In this document: positions 1 to 6,764 of the stretch, piece after piece
Layout of the letters: every line of letters starts with the position of its first letter
Position numbering within the stretch: the stretch's first letter is position 1
The notes under the pieces: model-generated
Database searches by the model: none
Told to the model about the DNA's origin: nothing
What the model saw: only the letters and a program-made list of their open reading frames with translations
Assembly: GCA_012510935.1 (NCBI GenBank)
Contig: JAAZHB010000062.1
Span: 1 to 15,623 of the forward strand
Direction of reading: 5' to 3'
DNA: 15,623 nucleotides
Origin: Clostridiales bacterium
GTDB taxonomy: Bacteria; Bacillota_A; Clostridia; Peptostreptococcales; Anaerovoracaceae
Position numbers and translations under genes: made by a program

Positions 1-756
1 AGAAATGCATACAAAGCAATTGATGCTATCAACCTGCTGAACAGTGAAGAATCACAAGGTATCTTTGAATCGATAGTTAATAACGATGCGCGAGACGAGG
101 TTAGAGCGGCAGCCTTGTGTAGAGTTACAAATCAAGATTTTGTGATGCGCATTTTTAATGACAATACGAATGACCTCATTAGAGTTGCAGCAGCGCAAGC
201 TATGACTAGCGCTGATAGTCTTAAAGAAATAGCTATAGAGAATAAAAGTGCGAAGGTAAGAGATATGGCAATATATTATCTTAGCACGATAGACAGTGAG
301 GCTTTGAAGGAAGTGGCTTTGAGTTATAGCGAAAGTGCATCAATGGTATTCTATTATTTGAAGGACGATGACTTTGCATTAGAGATATTATGTAATTCGA
401 GTATAAGAACCAGCGATGAAGTAAAAAGAGCTGCTTTTTCATCAATAAAGAGCCAAGAGAAACTATGTGAAGCCGTTTTGCATTGTAATCACTTGGGGCT
501 GGCGCAACAGAATGTCTCAAGAATTGTGGACCAGAGATTACTTATGAAGATTGCGATAACACCATATAAGATTTCGGAGAAAGCAAGGGCTTTAATAACA
601 GATGTTAGTGTTCTCAATGAAGTGAAACGCATTAAAGAACAAAAGCAAGATAAAGCAAATTTATCTCGCGAAGAGATAGATGCAAATGCTGATGAGGGTT
701 TTTATCGTGAAAATAAAAGGAATTGCGAGTGTAGCAAATATTATAACATGCATTAG
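1..756 (+). CDS. HEAT-like helical-repeat protein, 3' part only
   Basis: The frame is open from the first base, so the start lies outside the window; 251 residues are visible. The sequence is made of short amphipathic helices in repeating units such as VRAAALCRVTNQDF and IRVAAAQAM. The pattern of Val/Ile-Arg-x-Ala-Ala followed by a second helix is typical of HEAT/PBS-lyase-like or leucine-variant alpha-solenoid repeats. Such proteins usually bind other proteins; nothing visible shows an enzymatic role. Repeats are clear to about residue 170, then weaken into a charged tail. The last roughly 50 bases overlap the start of the CDP-alcohol phosphatidyltransferase gene in another frame, so the two are probably translated together. 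The partner is unknown. Confidence is good for a helical-repeat protein and low for any specific function. Confidence 0.75.
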   Translation, partial: RNAYKAIDAINLLNSEESQGIFESIVNNDARDEVRAAALCRVTNQDFVMRIFNDNTNDLIRVAAAQAMTSADSLKEIAIENKSAKVRDMAIYYLSTIDSEALKEVALSYSESASMVFYYLKDDDFALEILCNSSIRTSDEVKRAAFSSIKSQEKLCEAVLHCNHLGLAQQNVSRIVDQRLLMKIAITPYKISEKARALITDVSVLNEVKRIKEQKQDKANLSREEIDANADEGFYRENKRNCECSKYYNMH

Positions 757-1222
757 AATTGTATGCAGTGTTGCAATCCTGTTTTGCCCAGCTCTCTCGA
801 TTCCGTTCTATGTGCTATATCTAATTGCAGGATTTACAGATATGATAGATGGAACTGTTGCTAGAAAGATGGGCACCGTCAGTGACTTTGGTGCAAAGCT
901 GGATTCAGTTGCAGATTTTATTTTTGTAGCGGCTTGCTTGATTAAGCTTATTCCATTATTGAATTTTGATAGATGTATATATATCTGGATTGTAATTATT
1001 GCACTAATCAAGGTGATTAATATTGCATCTGGATTTGTAATGGAGCAGAAATTGGTTGTCGTTCATTCAATTATGAATAAGGTGACAGGTGGACTGCTAT
1101 TCGTATTTCCACTTACAATAAGCTTTATTGAAGTAAGATACAGTGCGATAGTTGTATGCCTAGTTGCAACATTTGCGGCAATTCAAGAGGGACATTTTAT
1201 AAGAACTGGGAGAGTACAATGA
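707..1222 (+). CDS. CDP-alcohol phosphatidyltransferase family protein
   Basis: This 171-residue membrane enzyme should transfer a phosphatidyl group from CDP-diacylglycerol to an alcohol in phospholipid synthesis. The family signature D-x2-DG-x2-AR-x8-G-x3-D-x3-D is complete: D45, D48-G49, A52-R53, G62, D66 and D70. These residues bind the metal ions and the CDP moiety. Hydrophobic helices surround it, beginning with ANIITCIRIVCS as in PgsA-like proteins. I chose GTG at 707 because GAGGG lies 8 bases upstream and the protein then starts like its relatives; an in-frame ATG at 680 would add nine residues without a better site. The stop overlaps the next ATG, implying translational coupling. 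The alcohol substrate (glycerol phosphate, serine, inositol phosphate) cannot be told from sequence, and a housekeeping pgsA probably lies elsewhere. Confidence 0.88.
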   Translation: MKIKGIASVANIITCIRIVCSVAILFCPALSIPFYVLYLIAGFTDMIDGTVARKMGTVSDFGAKLDSVADFIFVAACLIKLIPLLNFDRCIYIWIVIIALIKVINIASGFVMEQKLVVVHSIMNKVTGGLLFVFPLTISFIEVRYSAIVVCLVATFAAIQEGHFIRTGRVQ

Positions 1223-2148
1223 ACACACATTCAAGATACAACAAAGCAAGAAAAATCTTAATCTTCTGGTGCCTATTTATTGGCATCGGAGCTGTGGCAG
1301 GTTCCGTTGGAATGCTGACTGCACCGGACGGAAGCAATTTGGGAATGGAATCTATGCTCCCATATTTTCAGGTGCTGCCATTTGCCGATATTCTTTTTCA
1401 GAATTATGTTTTCCCAGGAATTGCGCTACTATGCGTAAACGGCATAACAAACCTCATTGCCGCATTTCTCCTGCTGAGAAAACGATACATCGGAATAATA
1501 CTGGGCGGCTTATTTGGACTCACACTTATGCTATGGATTACAATACAGTTTGTTATCTTTCCATTGAACTTCATGTCTACCATATATTTCATCTTTGGAC
1601 TTCTGCAAGCCATAACAGGGTATGCAGCATGGGTTTTCTATAGGCAAGAGAATTTTCGAGTTGATATGTCAGATTATTCGAATATTGGGAATAATAAAGA
1701 TATGCTTGTAGTGTATTTCTCAAGAATGGGATATACCAGAAAAAAAGCACTCGAGGAAGCTAATGCAACTGGTGCAGACATATACGAAGTTAAGTCCACC
1801 GAGCTGACTGCTGGTACGCGGGGCTTCTGGTGGTGCGGACGGTATGGAATGCACAGATGGGAAATGCCAATCGAACAAATCAATGTTGACTTGTCAGCAT
1901 ATAGCTTGGTAACGATATGTACGCCTGTGTGGGTGTTTCATTTATCACCGCCAATGAAGAGTTTTTGCAAAATGGCTAGTGGCAGAATCACAAAGGCAAG
2001 ATATATTATTACGCACTATAATAGCTTTGACTACCCTAGCGTTGCAGACGAAATGAATAAGCTGCTTGGAATAGAAGCAGAGAGAACTACAAGCCTTTGC
2101 GTGCGACAAGGGCATATTAAATCAGAACATATAATTAAGGAGCAATAA
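1219..2148 (+). CDS. Four-helix membrane domain fused to a flavodoxin-like domain
   Basis: This 309-residue protein has two parts. Residues about 13-140 contain four hydrophobic helices with short loops (about 13-33, 63-87, 91-112, 118-140). Residues 161-300 look like a flavodoxin fold: a hydrophobic strand MLVVYFSRMGYTRKKA with the S-x-x-G-x-T phosphate-loop pattern of FMN binders, then a second strand VTICTPVWVF followed by a helix, as in short-chain flavodoxins and FMN reductases. The start is ATG 1219, overlapping the previous stop (ATGA), with GGGAGAG just upstream; longer versions would read into the preceding gene. A cytoplasmic flavodoxin domain tethered to the membrane suggests electron transfer to a membrane partner, but this is inference. 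The membrane part resembles small DoxX-like or unassigned proteins, and I cannot name its family. Confidence 0.75.
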   Translation: MNTHSRYNKARKILIFWCLFIGIGAVAGSVGMLTAPDGSNLGMESMLPYFQVLPFADILFQNYVFPGIALLCVNGITNLIAAFLLLRKRYIGIILGGLFGLTLMLWITIQFVIFPLNFMSTIYFIFGLLQAITGYAAWVFYRQENFRVDMSDYSNIGNNKDMLVVYFSRMGYTRKKALEEANATGADIYEVKSTELTAGTRGFWWCGRYGMHRWEMPIEQINVDLSAYSLVTICTPVWVFHLSPPMKSFCKMASGRITKARYIITHYNSFDYPSVADEMNKLLGIEAERTTSLCVRQGHIKSEHIIKEQ

Positions 2149-3237
2149 TTGAGTACTATTTTAGACAGCATAAGAGAAATTTTCCAAAGAAACAGAGTTC
2201 TAAAGGAGCATATAGGGACTTCCAAACTAAAGAGCAGAATAATTCTACAATCAATAATATCTTTGTCATTTTTGCTACTGACATTTGCAAATATATATGC
2301 ACATTCCTATATTATGCTATTATTTACGGGAATGGGATGTGTAATCAACGGGCTTTCAGCCGTAATCTCGTGGAAATATCGAAGCAACAATCTATGCGTT
2401 TATTCAACAACTCTGACTTGCTGCCTGATGTTTGCTTTCTTCGTAATATATGGCGGCAATGATGGGTTCGCATGCCTTTGGATTATATTATTCCCATTTC
2501 TAGCAATAATTGTAGTGGATTTTATTGTTGGCTTTGCAACGTGCCTCATATTACAGATATATCTGATTGTAATTTTCTGGACACCTGCAAGTAGCTTCCT
2601 TATGTATCCATACAACGAGCAGTTTCAATTGCGTTTTCCACTATTGTTCTTGGTTACACTAATTCTGGCCATGACGCTTGCAATTTCTTTGCAAAAAAGT
2701 CAATACAACGAACATATGCATTTATTGGAGTTAGAAAGGATGACCGAAGCTGCGGAAAACATGGCGAGGCATGACTTACTTACTAAGCTCGCAAACCGTC
2801 GCTATGCTTATGAGAATTTTGGCATCCTTTTCTCCGATGATAGTAAACCACATTGCATTGTCATGGGTGATATAGATTCGTTTAAGCGAATCAATGATTT
2901 ATATGGTCATGAATTCGGCGATGAGGTTCTGGTTGGGGTGTCGCAACGCATAATTGGTGTGCTGCCGGATGACTATTTGAAATCTCGTTGGGGTGGTGAG
3001 GAGTTCCTCATTGCGGCAAATGATTCAATTGAAACTGTGTACGAGCAAATTGAGAAACTTCGCAAAACTATTGAGAGTCTAGAGTTCTCACGCGATGGAG
3101 AGATTGTTAAAGTGACTGTAACTTTCGGAATTGCCGAGTATTATAAAAGTAGTGAGCTGAATAGCGCAATAAATATTGCAGATACAAGACTGTATGCGGG
3201 CAAAAAGACAACGAAAAATTGCACGGTTGTGAGGTAG
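2149..3237 (+). CDS. Membrane-bound GGDEF diguanylate cyclase
   Basis: This 362-residue protein should make cyclic di-GMP from two GTP. The N-terminal part, up to about residue 185, has five or six hydrophobic helices and would act as a membrane sensor; it does not clearly match a named MASE domain by eye. A short helical linker leads to a GGDEF domain (about 200-360) with DLLTKLANRR at its start, MGDIDSFKRIND for metal binding and an intact catalytic GGEEF at 282-286. The residues where the inhibitory RxxD motif should be read PDDY, so product inhibition at the I-site is probably absent. The start is TTG, directly after the preceding TAA and 5 bases past AAGGAG. There is no EAL or HD-GYP domain, so it should be a cyclase only. 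Confidence 0.9.
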   Translation: MSTILDSIREIFQRNRVLKEHIGTSKLKSRIILQSIISLSFLLLTFANIYAHSYIMLLFTGMGCVINGLSAVISWKYRSNNLCVYSTTLTCCLMFAFFVIYGGNDGFACLWIILFPFLAIIVVDFIVGFATCLILQIYLIVIFWTPASSFLMYPYNEQFQLRFPLLFLVTLILAMTLAISLQKSQYNEHMHLLELERMTEAAENMARHDLLTKLANRRYAYENFGILFSDDSKPHCIVMGDIDSFKRINDLYGHEFGDEVLVGVSQRIIGVLPDDYLKSRWGGEEFLIAANDSIETVYEQIEKLRKTIESLEFSRDGEIVKVTVTFGIAEYYKSSELNSAINIADTRLYAGKKTTKNCTVVR

Positions 3238-3268
3238 CTTTGAAAGCTATATAAATGGAGGTAACACA

Positions 3269-3448
3269 ATGAAAGAATATAAGATGATCTATCTGAACAA
3301 GGGTATTAATTTCTCAAGGGAGAAAGACCTAGATGAATCAGCAAGAGTATTGAATCAATATATAGCTGATGGATGGGAGCTACAGCAGGTGATATCTCCA
3401 AGTGATATAGTTGGGGCGCTCGTAGCTGTAATTTACAAAGAGAAGTAA
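3269..3448 (+). CDS. DUF4177 family small protein
   Basis: This 59-residue protein starts with MKEYKMIYLN and ends with ALVAVIYKEK. It contains the family-typical segment YIADGWELQQV, in which a helix leads into Gly-Trp-Glu-Leu. The pattern (strand, helix, DGWEL, strand ending in the C-terminus) fits DUF4177, a family of small proteins of unknown function common in Bacillota. A strong site, GGAGG, lies 8 bases before the ATG. Its TAA stop shares one base with the ATG of the following YkvA gene, so the two are probably translated together. No catalytic residues or membrane segment are seen. Confidence 0.78.
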   Translation: MKEYKMIYLNKGINFSREKDLDESARVLNQYIADGWELQQVISPSDIVGALVAVIYKEK

Positions 3449-3822
3449 TGAAGCTTAGGCTGAAAGAATCTTCAAAAAAATTAAAATCAGATATCCCGGC
3501 AGTTTTTATAGCTTTGAAAGATAAAGAAACTCCGGCTTTGGCGAAAGTTGTTGCAGGCATCACAATTGGATATGCACTTTCACCGATTGATTTAATCCCT
3601 GACTTCATACCTGTATTGGGTTATCTGGATGATCTTATAATTCTGCCAGCGCTAATAATGCTAGCGGTGAAATTAATCCCTGATGATGTGTGGCGCAGAA
3701 GCAAGGAAGCAGCAGTTGAAATCTGGAAAGATGGAAAACCAAAGAAATGGTACTATGCAATACCAGTGATATTAATCTGGGTATTGCTGATATGGATATG
3801 CATAAAAGCAATATGGCTATAG
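3448..3822 (+). CDS. YkvA/DUF1232 family membrane protein
   Basis: This 124-residue protein carries the DUF1232 (YkvA) signature between residues about 33 and 75: YALSPIDLIPDFIPVLGYLDD, a membrane-associated helical hairpin with the conserved SPIDLIPDFIP stretch, followed by LIPDDVW. A further hydrophobic helix lies at the C-terminus (about 100-122), so the protein has about three membrane segments. YkvA proteins have no firmly established function. The start overlaps the DUF4177 stop by one base. No convincing terminator follows; 178 bases of apparently non-coding DNA separate it from the DUF3781 gene. Confidence 0.85.
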   Translation: MKLRLKESSKKLKSDIPAVFIALKDKETPALAKVVAGITIGYALSPIDLIPDFIPVLGYLDDLIILPALIMLAVKLIPDDVWRRSKEAAVEIWKDGKPKKWYYAIPVILIWVLLIWICIKAIWL

Positions 3823-4000
3823 TAGCATTCTATTGCTTAACAAAGAAGGCTGGTTGAATATGTCTGCTTGTTGAGATAATTTGTCTGATTTAAAGGGTAG
3901 ATGCGACAAAAAGTGGACATAGGGTGTGGGAAGGTTAGAAAAAGTGCAATAACTAGAATTGAAATATTTCCTCTTGAAGACTGGATGGAGTGCATGGAAC
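3823..4000 (+). other. Intergenic gap, no gene recognised
   Basis: No open frame here shows coding character, and no strong hairpin-plus-T terminator is visible. A weak promoter-like pair, TTGAAT at 3854-3859 and GATAAT at 3875-3880 with only 15 bases between, could serve the downstream DUF3781 gene, but the spacing is poor. The frame of the DUF3781 gene stays open upstream to a TTG at 3959, which I do not use. Confidence 0.4.
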
Positions 4001-4213
4001 ATGTATAATGATCTAATTGAAAATATAAGAAAGGTACACACTACTGAGCTTGGTGCACTAAGGATAAAGAAGAATCTTTCTCTTGATACAGATGATGTGG
4101 TTGAGTGGTGTATAGATAAAATTCAAAGTGATAATTCTTTAATTTCGCGAAGAGGTAAGAATTGGTATATCTCAGTTGATGGTGTGATTATCACTGTGAA
4201 TGCAAGTAGTTAA
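4001..4213 (+). pseudogene. DUF3781 family gene, apparently truncated by an in-frame TAA
   Basis: The 70-residue product (MYNDLIENIRKVHTTELG at its start, then a VVEWC segment and a GKNWY-type strand) matches my recollection of DUF3781, a small family of unknown function. Start ATG 4001 has GGAG 10 bases upstream. In my recollection, family members continue after ITVNA with YSYTIITAH. Here the frame reads NASS, then TAA at 4211-4213, then MIINAY before a further stop at 4259. The post-stop residues line up with the expected tail one for one, so a single substitution turning a Tyr codon into TAA is the simplest explanation. Whether the 70-residue form is still made and stable is unknown. The family assignment is fairly firm; the nonsense interpretation rests on recalled family sequence. 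Confidence 0.6.
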
Positions 4214-4289
4214 ATGATTATTAATGCATATAATATCCAAGTATTTTATATAAAGATGTAAGCTAATAGTAGAAAGGAAGTGCAATTAA

Positions 4290-5024
4290 ATGAAAACTGC
4301 TTTTATCTGTTATCCAAAATGCTCAACCTGCAAGAAGGCTAGGAATTGGCTAGATGAGAATAATATAAGCTATACCGAGCGTCATATTGTAGAGGACAAT
4401 CCTTCGTATAACGAATTGAGGGAATGGTATTCAACTAGCGGACTTCCACTTAAGAAGTTCTTTAATTCTAGTGGACTCTTATATAAAGAGATGAAGCTTA
4501 AGGACAAGCTTCCAAGTATGAGTGAAGAGGAACAGCTCAGATTACTTGCAACAAATGGAATGTTAATTAAGAGGCCATTGATTGTAGGTGATAATACTGT
4601 TCTTGTTGGATTCAAGGAAGCAGAGTGGATTGAGAAGTTGAAATATAAAAGAGGTACCACCATGAAACTAAAGAACGTTCTTATAGTCGTTAAGGATATC
4701 GAGAAGTCGAAACAGTTCTACCATGATGTTTTTGGCCTTGATGTGGTGCTAGACAACGACGGCAATATGATTTTGACAGAAGGGCTTGTGCTTCAGGATG
4801 AGAAGATTTGGAAAGAATTTTTGCAAAAGGACATAGTTCCGCAGAATAACTCTTGCGAATTGTATTTTGAAGAGCCTAATGTAGAGGCTTTTGCCCAGAG
4901 ACTTGAAGAGCTGTATCCATCGATTCAATATGTTAATCGATTAATGACTCATAGCTGGGGGCAGAAGGTTATACGCTTCTATGACTTGGATGGGAACCTG
5001 ATAGAAGTTGGGACGCCGATGTAG
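4290..5024 (+). CDS. ArsC/Spx-like thioredoxin-fold domain fused to a VOC (glyoxalase-like) domain
   Basis: The 244-residue frame joins two normally separate proteins. Residues 1-118 are an ArsC/Spx/MgsR-family domain: CSTC at 11-14 near the N-terminus, a KARNWLDENNI helix, and the conserved RP pair at 95-96 before a VGF strand. Residues 125-244 are a vicinal-oxygen-chelate domain (glyoxalase/bleomycin-resistance type) starting MKLKNVLIVVKDIEKSKQFY and ending RFYDLDGNLIEVG, with E239 a likely metal ligand. ATG 4290 follows AGAAAGGAAG. At the junction, an in-frame ATG at 4662 sits 9 bases after AGAGG, so the VOC part (120 residues) may also be made alone. The CxxC may act as a thiol reductase or redox switch; substrates are unknown. 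It is not a canonical arsenate reductase on this evidence. A terminator lies about 75 bases downstream. Confidence 0.82.
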   Translation: MKTAFICYPKCSTCKKARNWLDENNISYTERHIVEDNPSYNELREWYSTSGLPLKKFFNSSGLLYKEMKLKDKLPSMSEEEQLRLLATNGMLIKRPLIVGDNTVLVGFKEAEWIEKLKYKRGTTMKLKNVLIVVKDIEKSKQFYHDVFGLDVVLDNDGNMILTEGLVLQDEKIWKEFLQKDIVPQNNSCELYFEEPNVEAFAQRLEELYPSIQYVNRLMTHSWGQKVIRFYDLDGNLIEVGTPM

Positions 5025-5097
5025 AACGATTATCTTACTAAAGAGGAGTGGCTTAATCGGGAGTTAGAATAGGGCATTACCATCAATTGTAATAGTC

Positions 5098-5127
5098 AAA
5101 AGGTAGGATTTCGGTCCTGCCTTTTTT
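5098..5127 (+). terminator. Rho-independent terminator after the ArsC-VOC gene
   Basis: AGGTAGGA (5101-5108) pairs with TCCTGCCT (5115-5122), with one G-T wobble and a loop of six (TTTCGG). The stem is extended by A-T pairs and followed by a T run to 5127. It shares most of its sequence with the terminator near 6670. Confidence 0.88.
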
Positions 5128-5250
5128 GATGTACCAGTTTGTGGACATCCAATAGTGTAGTATCTAGACATAAAGACAGAGAAGGTCAGAATAATAAGCT
5201 AAACAAAGTGCTAGATAACAAAGTATGTATTGGACGTAAAGGAGGCGCAT

Positions 5251-6027
5251 ATGAAACTTAAGCGGAGTATGGGAATTTTGGTAGCTACAGTGTTAATTTT
5301 CAGTTTTGTTGGTTGTTCGTCAACCGACACTTCTGCAATCGAAGCATCTGAAATTGATGAACTGTACACATCACCAGAAAATTTTGTTGGAAGAACATTC
5401 GAATTTACAGCACAGATTCTAGATATCGACAAAGACAATGGAACCTTGTATATTCAGGCTTTTTACGATATTACAAATTATGAAAAGAACACCTACATTG
5501 AGTATGCAGACCCAGATAACTCATTGAATCTTTCAAGTGATGACTATATCAAAGTTAAAGGAACCATTGAAGGTGAAATGTCAGGAGAGAATCTTCTTGG
5601 AACAACCGTTAGTATGCCCAAGGTAAAGGCTGAGTCCGTTGAGGAGATAACAGCAATGGATGCTTTTAAGGCTGAAAAAACTGTTGAAGTAGACCAGACT
5701 GTATCCAATGGAAATGGCGCTGTTACAATCACCAAGGTTGATTACACTGACACTGAAACGAGAGTGTATGTCACTGCACAAAACACGGGAAGCGGGAATT
5801 TCTCAATCTATTCGTATTCGGCAGTTGCTGTGCAGAGCGGTAAGCAATTTGAAACAAGTTATCACTTTGATTATCCGGAACTCAGCTCGGACATCGCAGC
5901 AGGAGCTTCATCAGAAGGTGTCATTACTTTTGACAGACTAGATGAATCGGATTTTACAATTATTATGAAAGGGTGCGATTCTGACTATAATGAGTATGAG
6001 TATTCATTTACAATTTCAGTAAGCTAG
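5251..6027 (+). CDS. Secreted lipoprotein with a DUF4352-like C-terminal domain
   Basis: This 258-residue protein has a lipoprotein signal: a KLKR basic start, a hydrophobic core and FVGC with the acceptor Cys at 22, so it should be anchored to the outer face of the membrane. Residues about 45-140 (SPENFVGRTFEF... to VEEI) resemble a beta-rich OB-like domain of the kind found in membrane lipoproteins. The rest, from VEVDQTVSNGNGAVTITKV, has the alternating strand pattern of DUF4352-type immunoglobulin-like domains, often found in Gram-positive lipoproteins. ATG 5251 is preceded by a near-perfect AAAGGAGG; an upstream TTG at 5230 lies before that site and is not used. The gene begins a new unit after the 5100 terminator. 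The ligand is unknown. Confidence 0.8.
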   Translation: MKLKRSMGILVATVLIFSFVGCSSTDTSAIEASEIDELYTSPENFVGRTFEFTAQILDIDKDNGTLYIQAFYDITNYEKNTYIEYADPDNSLNLSSDDYIKVKGTIEGEMSGENLLGTTVSMPKVKAESVEEITAMDAFKAEKTVEVDQTVSNGNGAVTITKVDYTDTETRVYVTAQNTGSGNFSIYSYSAVAVQSGKQFETSYHFDYPELSSDIAAGASSEGVITFDRLDESDFTIIMKGCDSDYNEYEYSFTISVS

Positions 6028-6052
6028 AATAAGTTAGAAAGGAAAACAAACT

Positions 6053-6607
6053 ATGGATGGAATGTTAGAATATAGCTATTGCATGGGTGGATGTGAAGAT
6101 ACTTCTTGCAAAAAGAATTTTGCCAATTTGCCAATAGGGCGAGCTGTTCCTGTTAGTACACTCAGAGGAACCAATTATTACCCGCTCACGGAGACACTAG
6201 CTTCAAAGGTGTACAAAGAACTCACTAACGACAAGGAATGTGGAATTTTTGCACCATTCAGTGAGAATCTTACATCAGAAGAGAATCAAAAGAAACTATC
6301 TGAGTTGAAAGCAGAGATCGAGGCGCTTGAACTTAGCTATCATCAATTCCCAAGCTGCTGGGTGGATAATAGTAAAGCGTCAGAGGATGAGTCATTGCTT
6401 GTAGTTGGACTTTCGAAAGAGGACACAATAAAGCTTGGGGCAAAATATCATATTAGTACTGTTGCCTTTAAGGACAGTGAAGCATGTGAGGAGATATGTG
6501 TAACTCCTTTCAGGAGATTTGTTGCTGGCGATGTAGTCCAAACTTATTACAGGAAATGGAACAAGTTGATTCAGACGGAGAGCAAGCGCGAGCCAGAGAA
6601 GGAATAG
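6053..6607 (+). CDS. DUF3293-like protein with a Cys-rich N-terminus
   Basis: This 184-residue, soluble-looking protein begins 25 bases after the lipoprotein stop, behind AGAAAGGA, so the two probably share a transcript. The N-terminus holds four cysteines in CMGGCEDTSC-like spacing plus nearby CKKNF. The middle reads SENLTSEENQKKLSELKAE, then SCWVDNSKASEDESLLVVGLSKEDTIKLGAKYHISTVAF in two stretches. The succession of N-x4-L helix, Trp, acidic-Ser-Leu-Leu-Val strand and Q/H-x-S-hydrophobic strand resembles DUF3293, a family of unknown function. The match is from memory and partial. The cysteines might bind metal, but this is only a suggestion. A terminator follows within 90 bases. Confidence 0.6.
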   Translation: MDGMLEYSYCMGGCEDTSCKKNFANLPIGRAVPVSTLRGTNYYPLTETLASKVYKELTNDKECGIFAPFSENLTSEENQKKLSELKAEIEALELSYHQFPSCWVDNSKASEDESLLVVGLSKEDTIKLGAKYHISTVAFKDSEACEEICVTPFRRFVAGDVVQTYYRKWNKLIQTESKREPEKE

Positions 6608-6667
6608 GAGCGGACTTAGCAGACTCTGAGATGTTTTTCAGAGGACAGGAAGTGTTTACGGACTATA

Positions 6668-6695
6668 ATGGCGGGATTTAGGTCCTGCCATTTTT
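6668..6695 (+). terminator. Rho-independent terminator after the DUF3293-like gene
   Basis: ATGGCGGGA (6668-6676) pairs with TCCTGCCAT (6683-6691), with one G-T wobble and a TTTAGG loop, followed by TTTT. The sequence closely resembles the terminator near 5100. A TATACT box at 6700-6705 just beyond it could be the -10 element for the next gene. Confidence 0.85.
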
Positions 6696-6708
6696 ATGAT
6701 ATACTATA

Positions 6709-6756
6709 TTTCAGAAGATAGAAGACAGAAGATAGGCTATAAGCTTCTGAAAGGAG
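6709..6756 (+). promoter_or_regulatory. Leader inverted repeat reaching the ribosome site of the GNAT gene
   Basis: TTTCAGAAG (6709-6717) and CTTCTGAAA (6744-6752) form a perfect 9-base inverted repeat. The 3' arm ends inside the AAAGGAG ribosome site (6750-6756). A direct repeat, CAGAAGATAG at 6712-6721 and 6726-6735, supplies a second CAGAAG that can compete for the same CTTCTG. The leader can therefore fold two ways. Any regulatory role is inference. Confidence 0.4.
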
Positions 6757-6764
6757 TGGATATT

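Noticed and set aside
680..706. Start of the CDP-alcohol phosphatidyltransferase at ATG 680
   Set aside because: GTG 707 has GAGGG at proper spacing and gives the expected N-terminus; the extra nine residues look unrelated.
115..756. TTG 115 as the start of the HEAT-like gene
   Set aside because: The frame is open and repeat-like before this point, so the gene begins outside the window.
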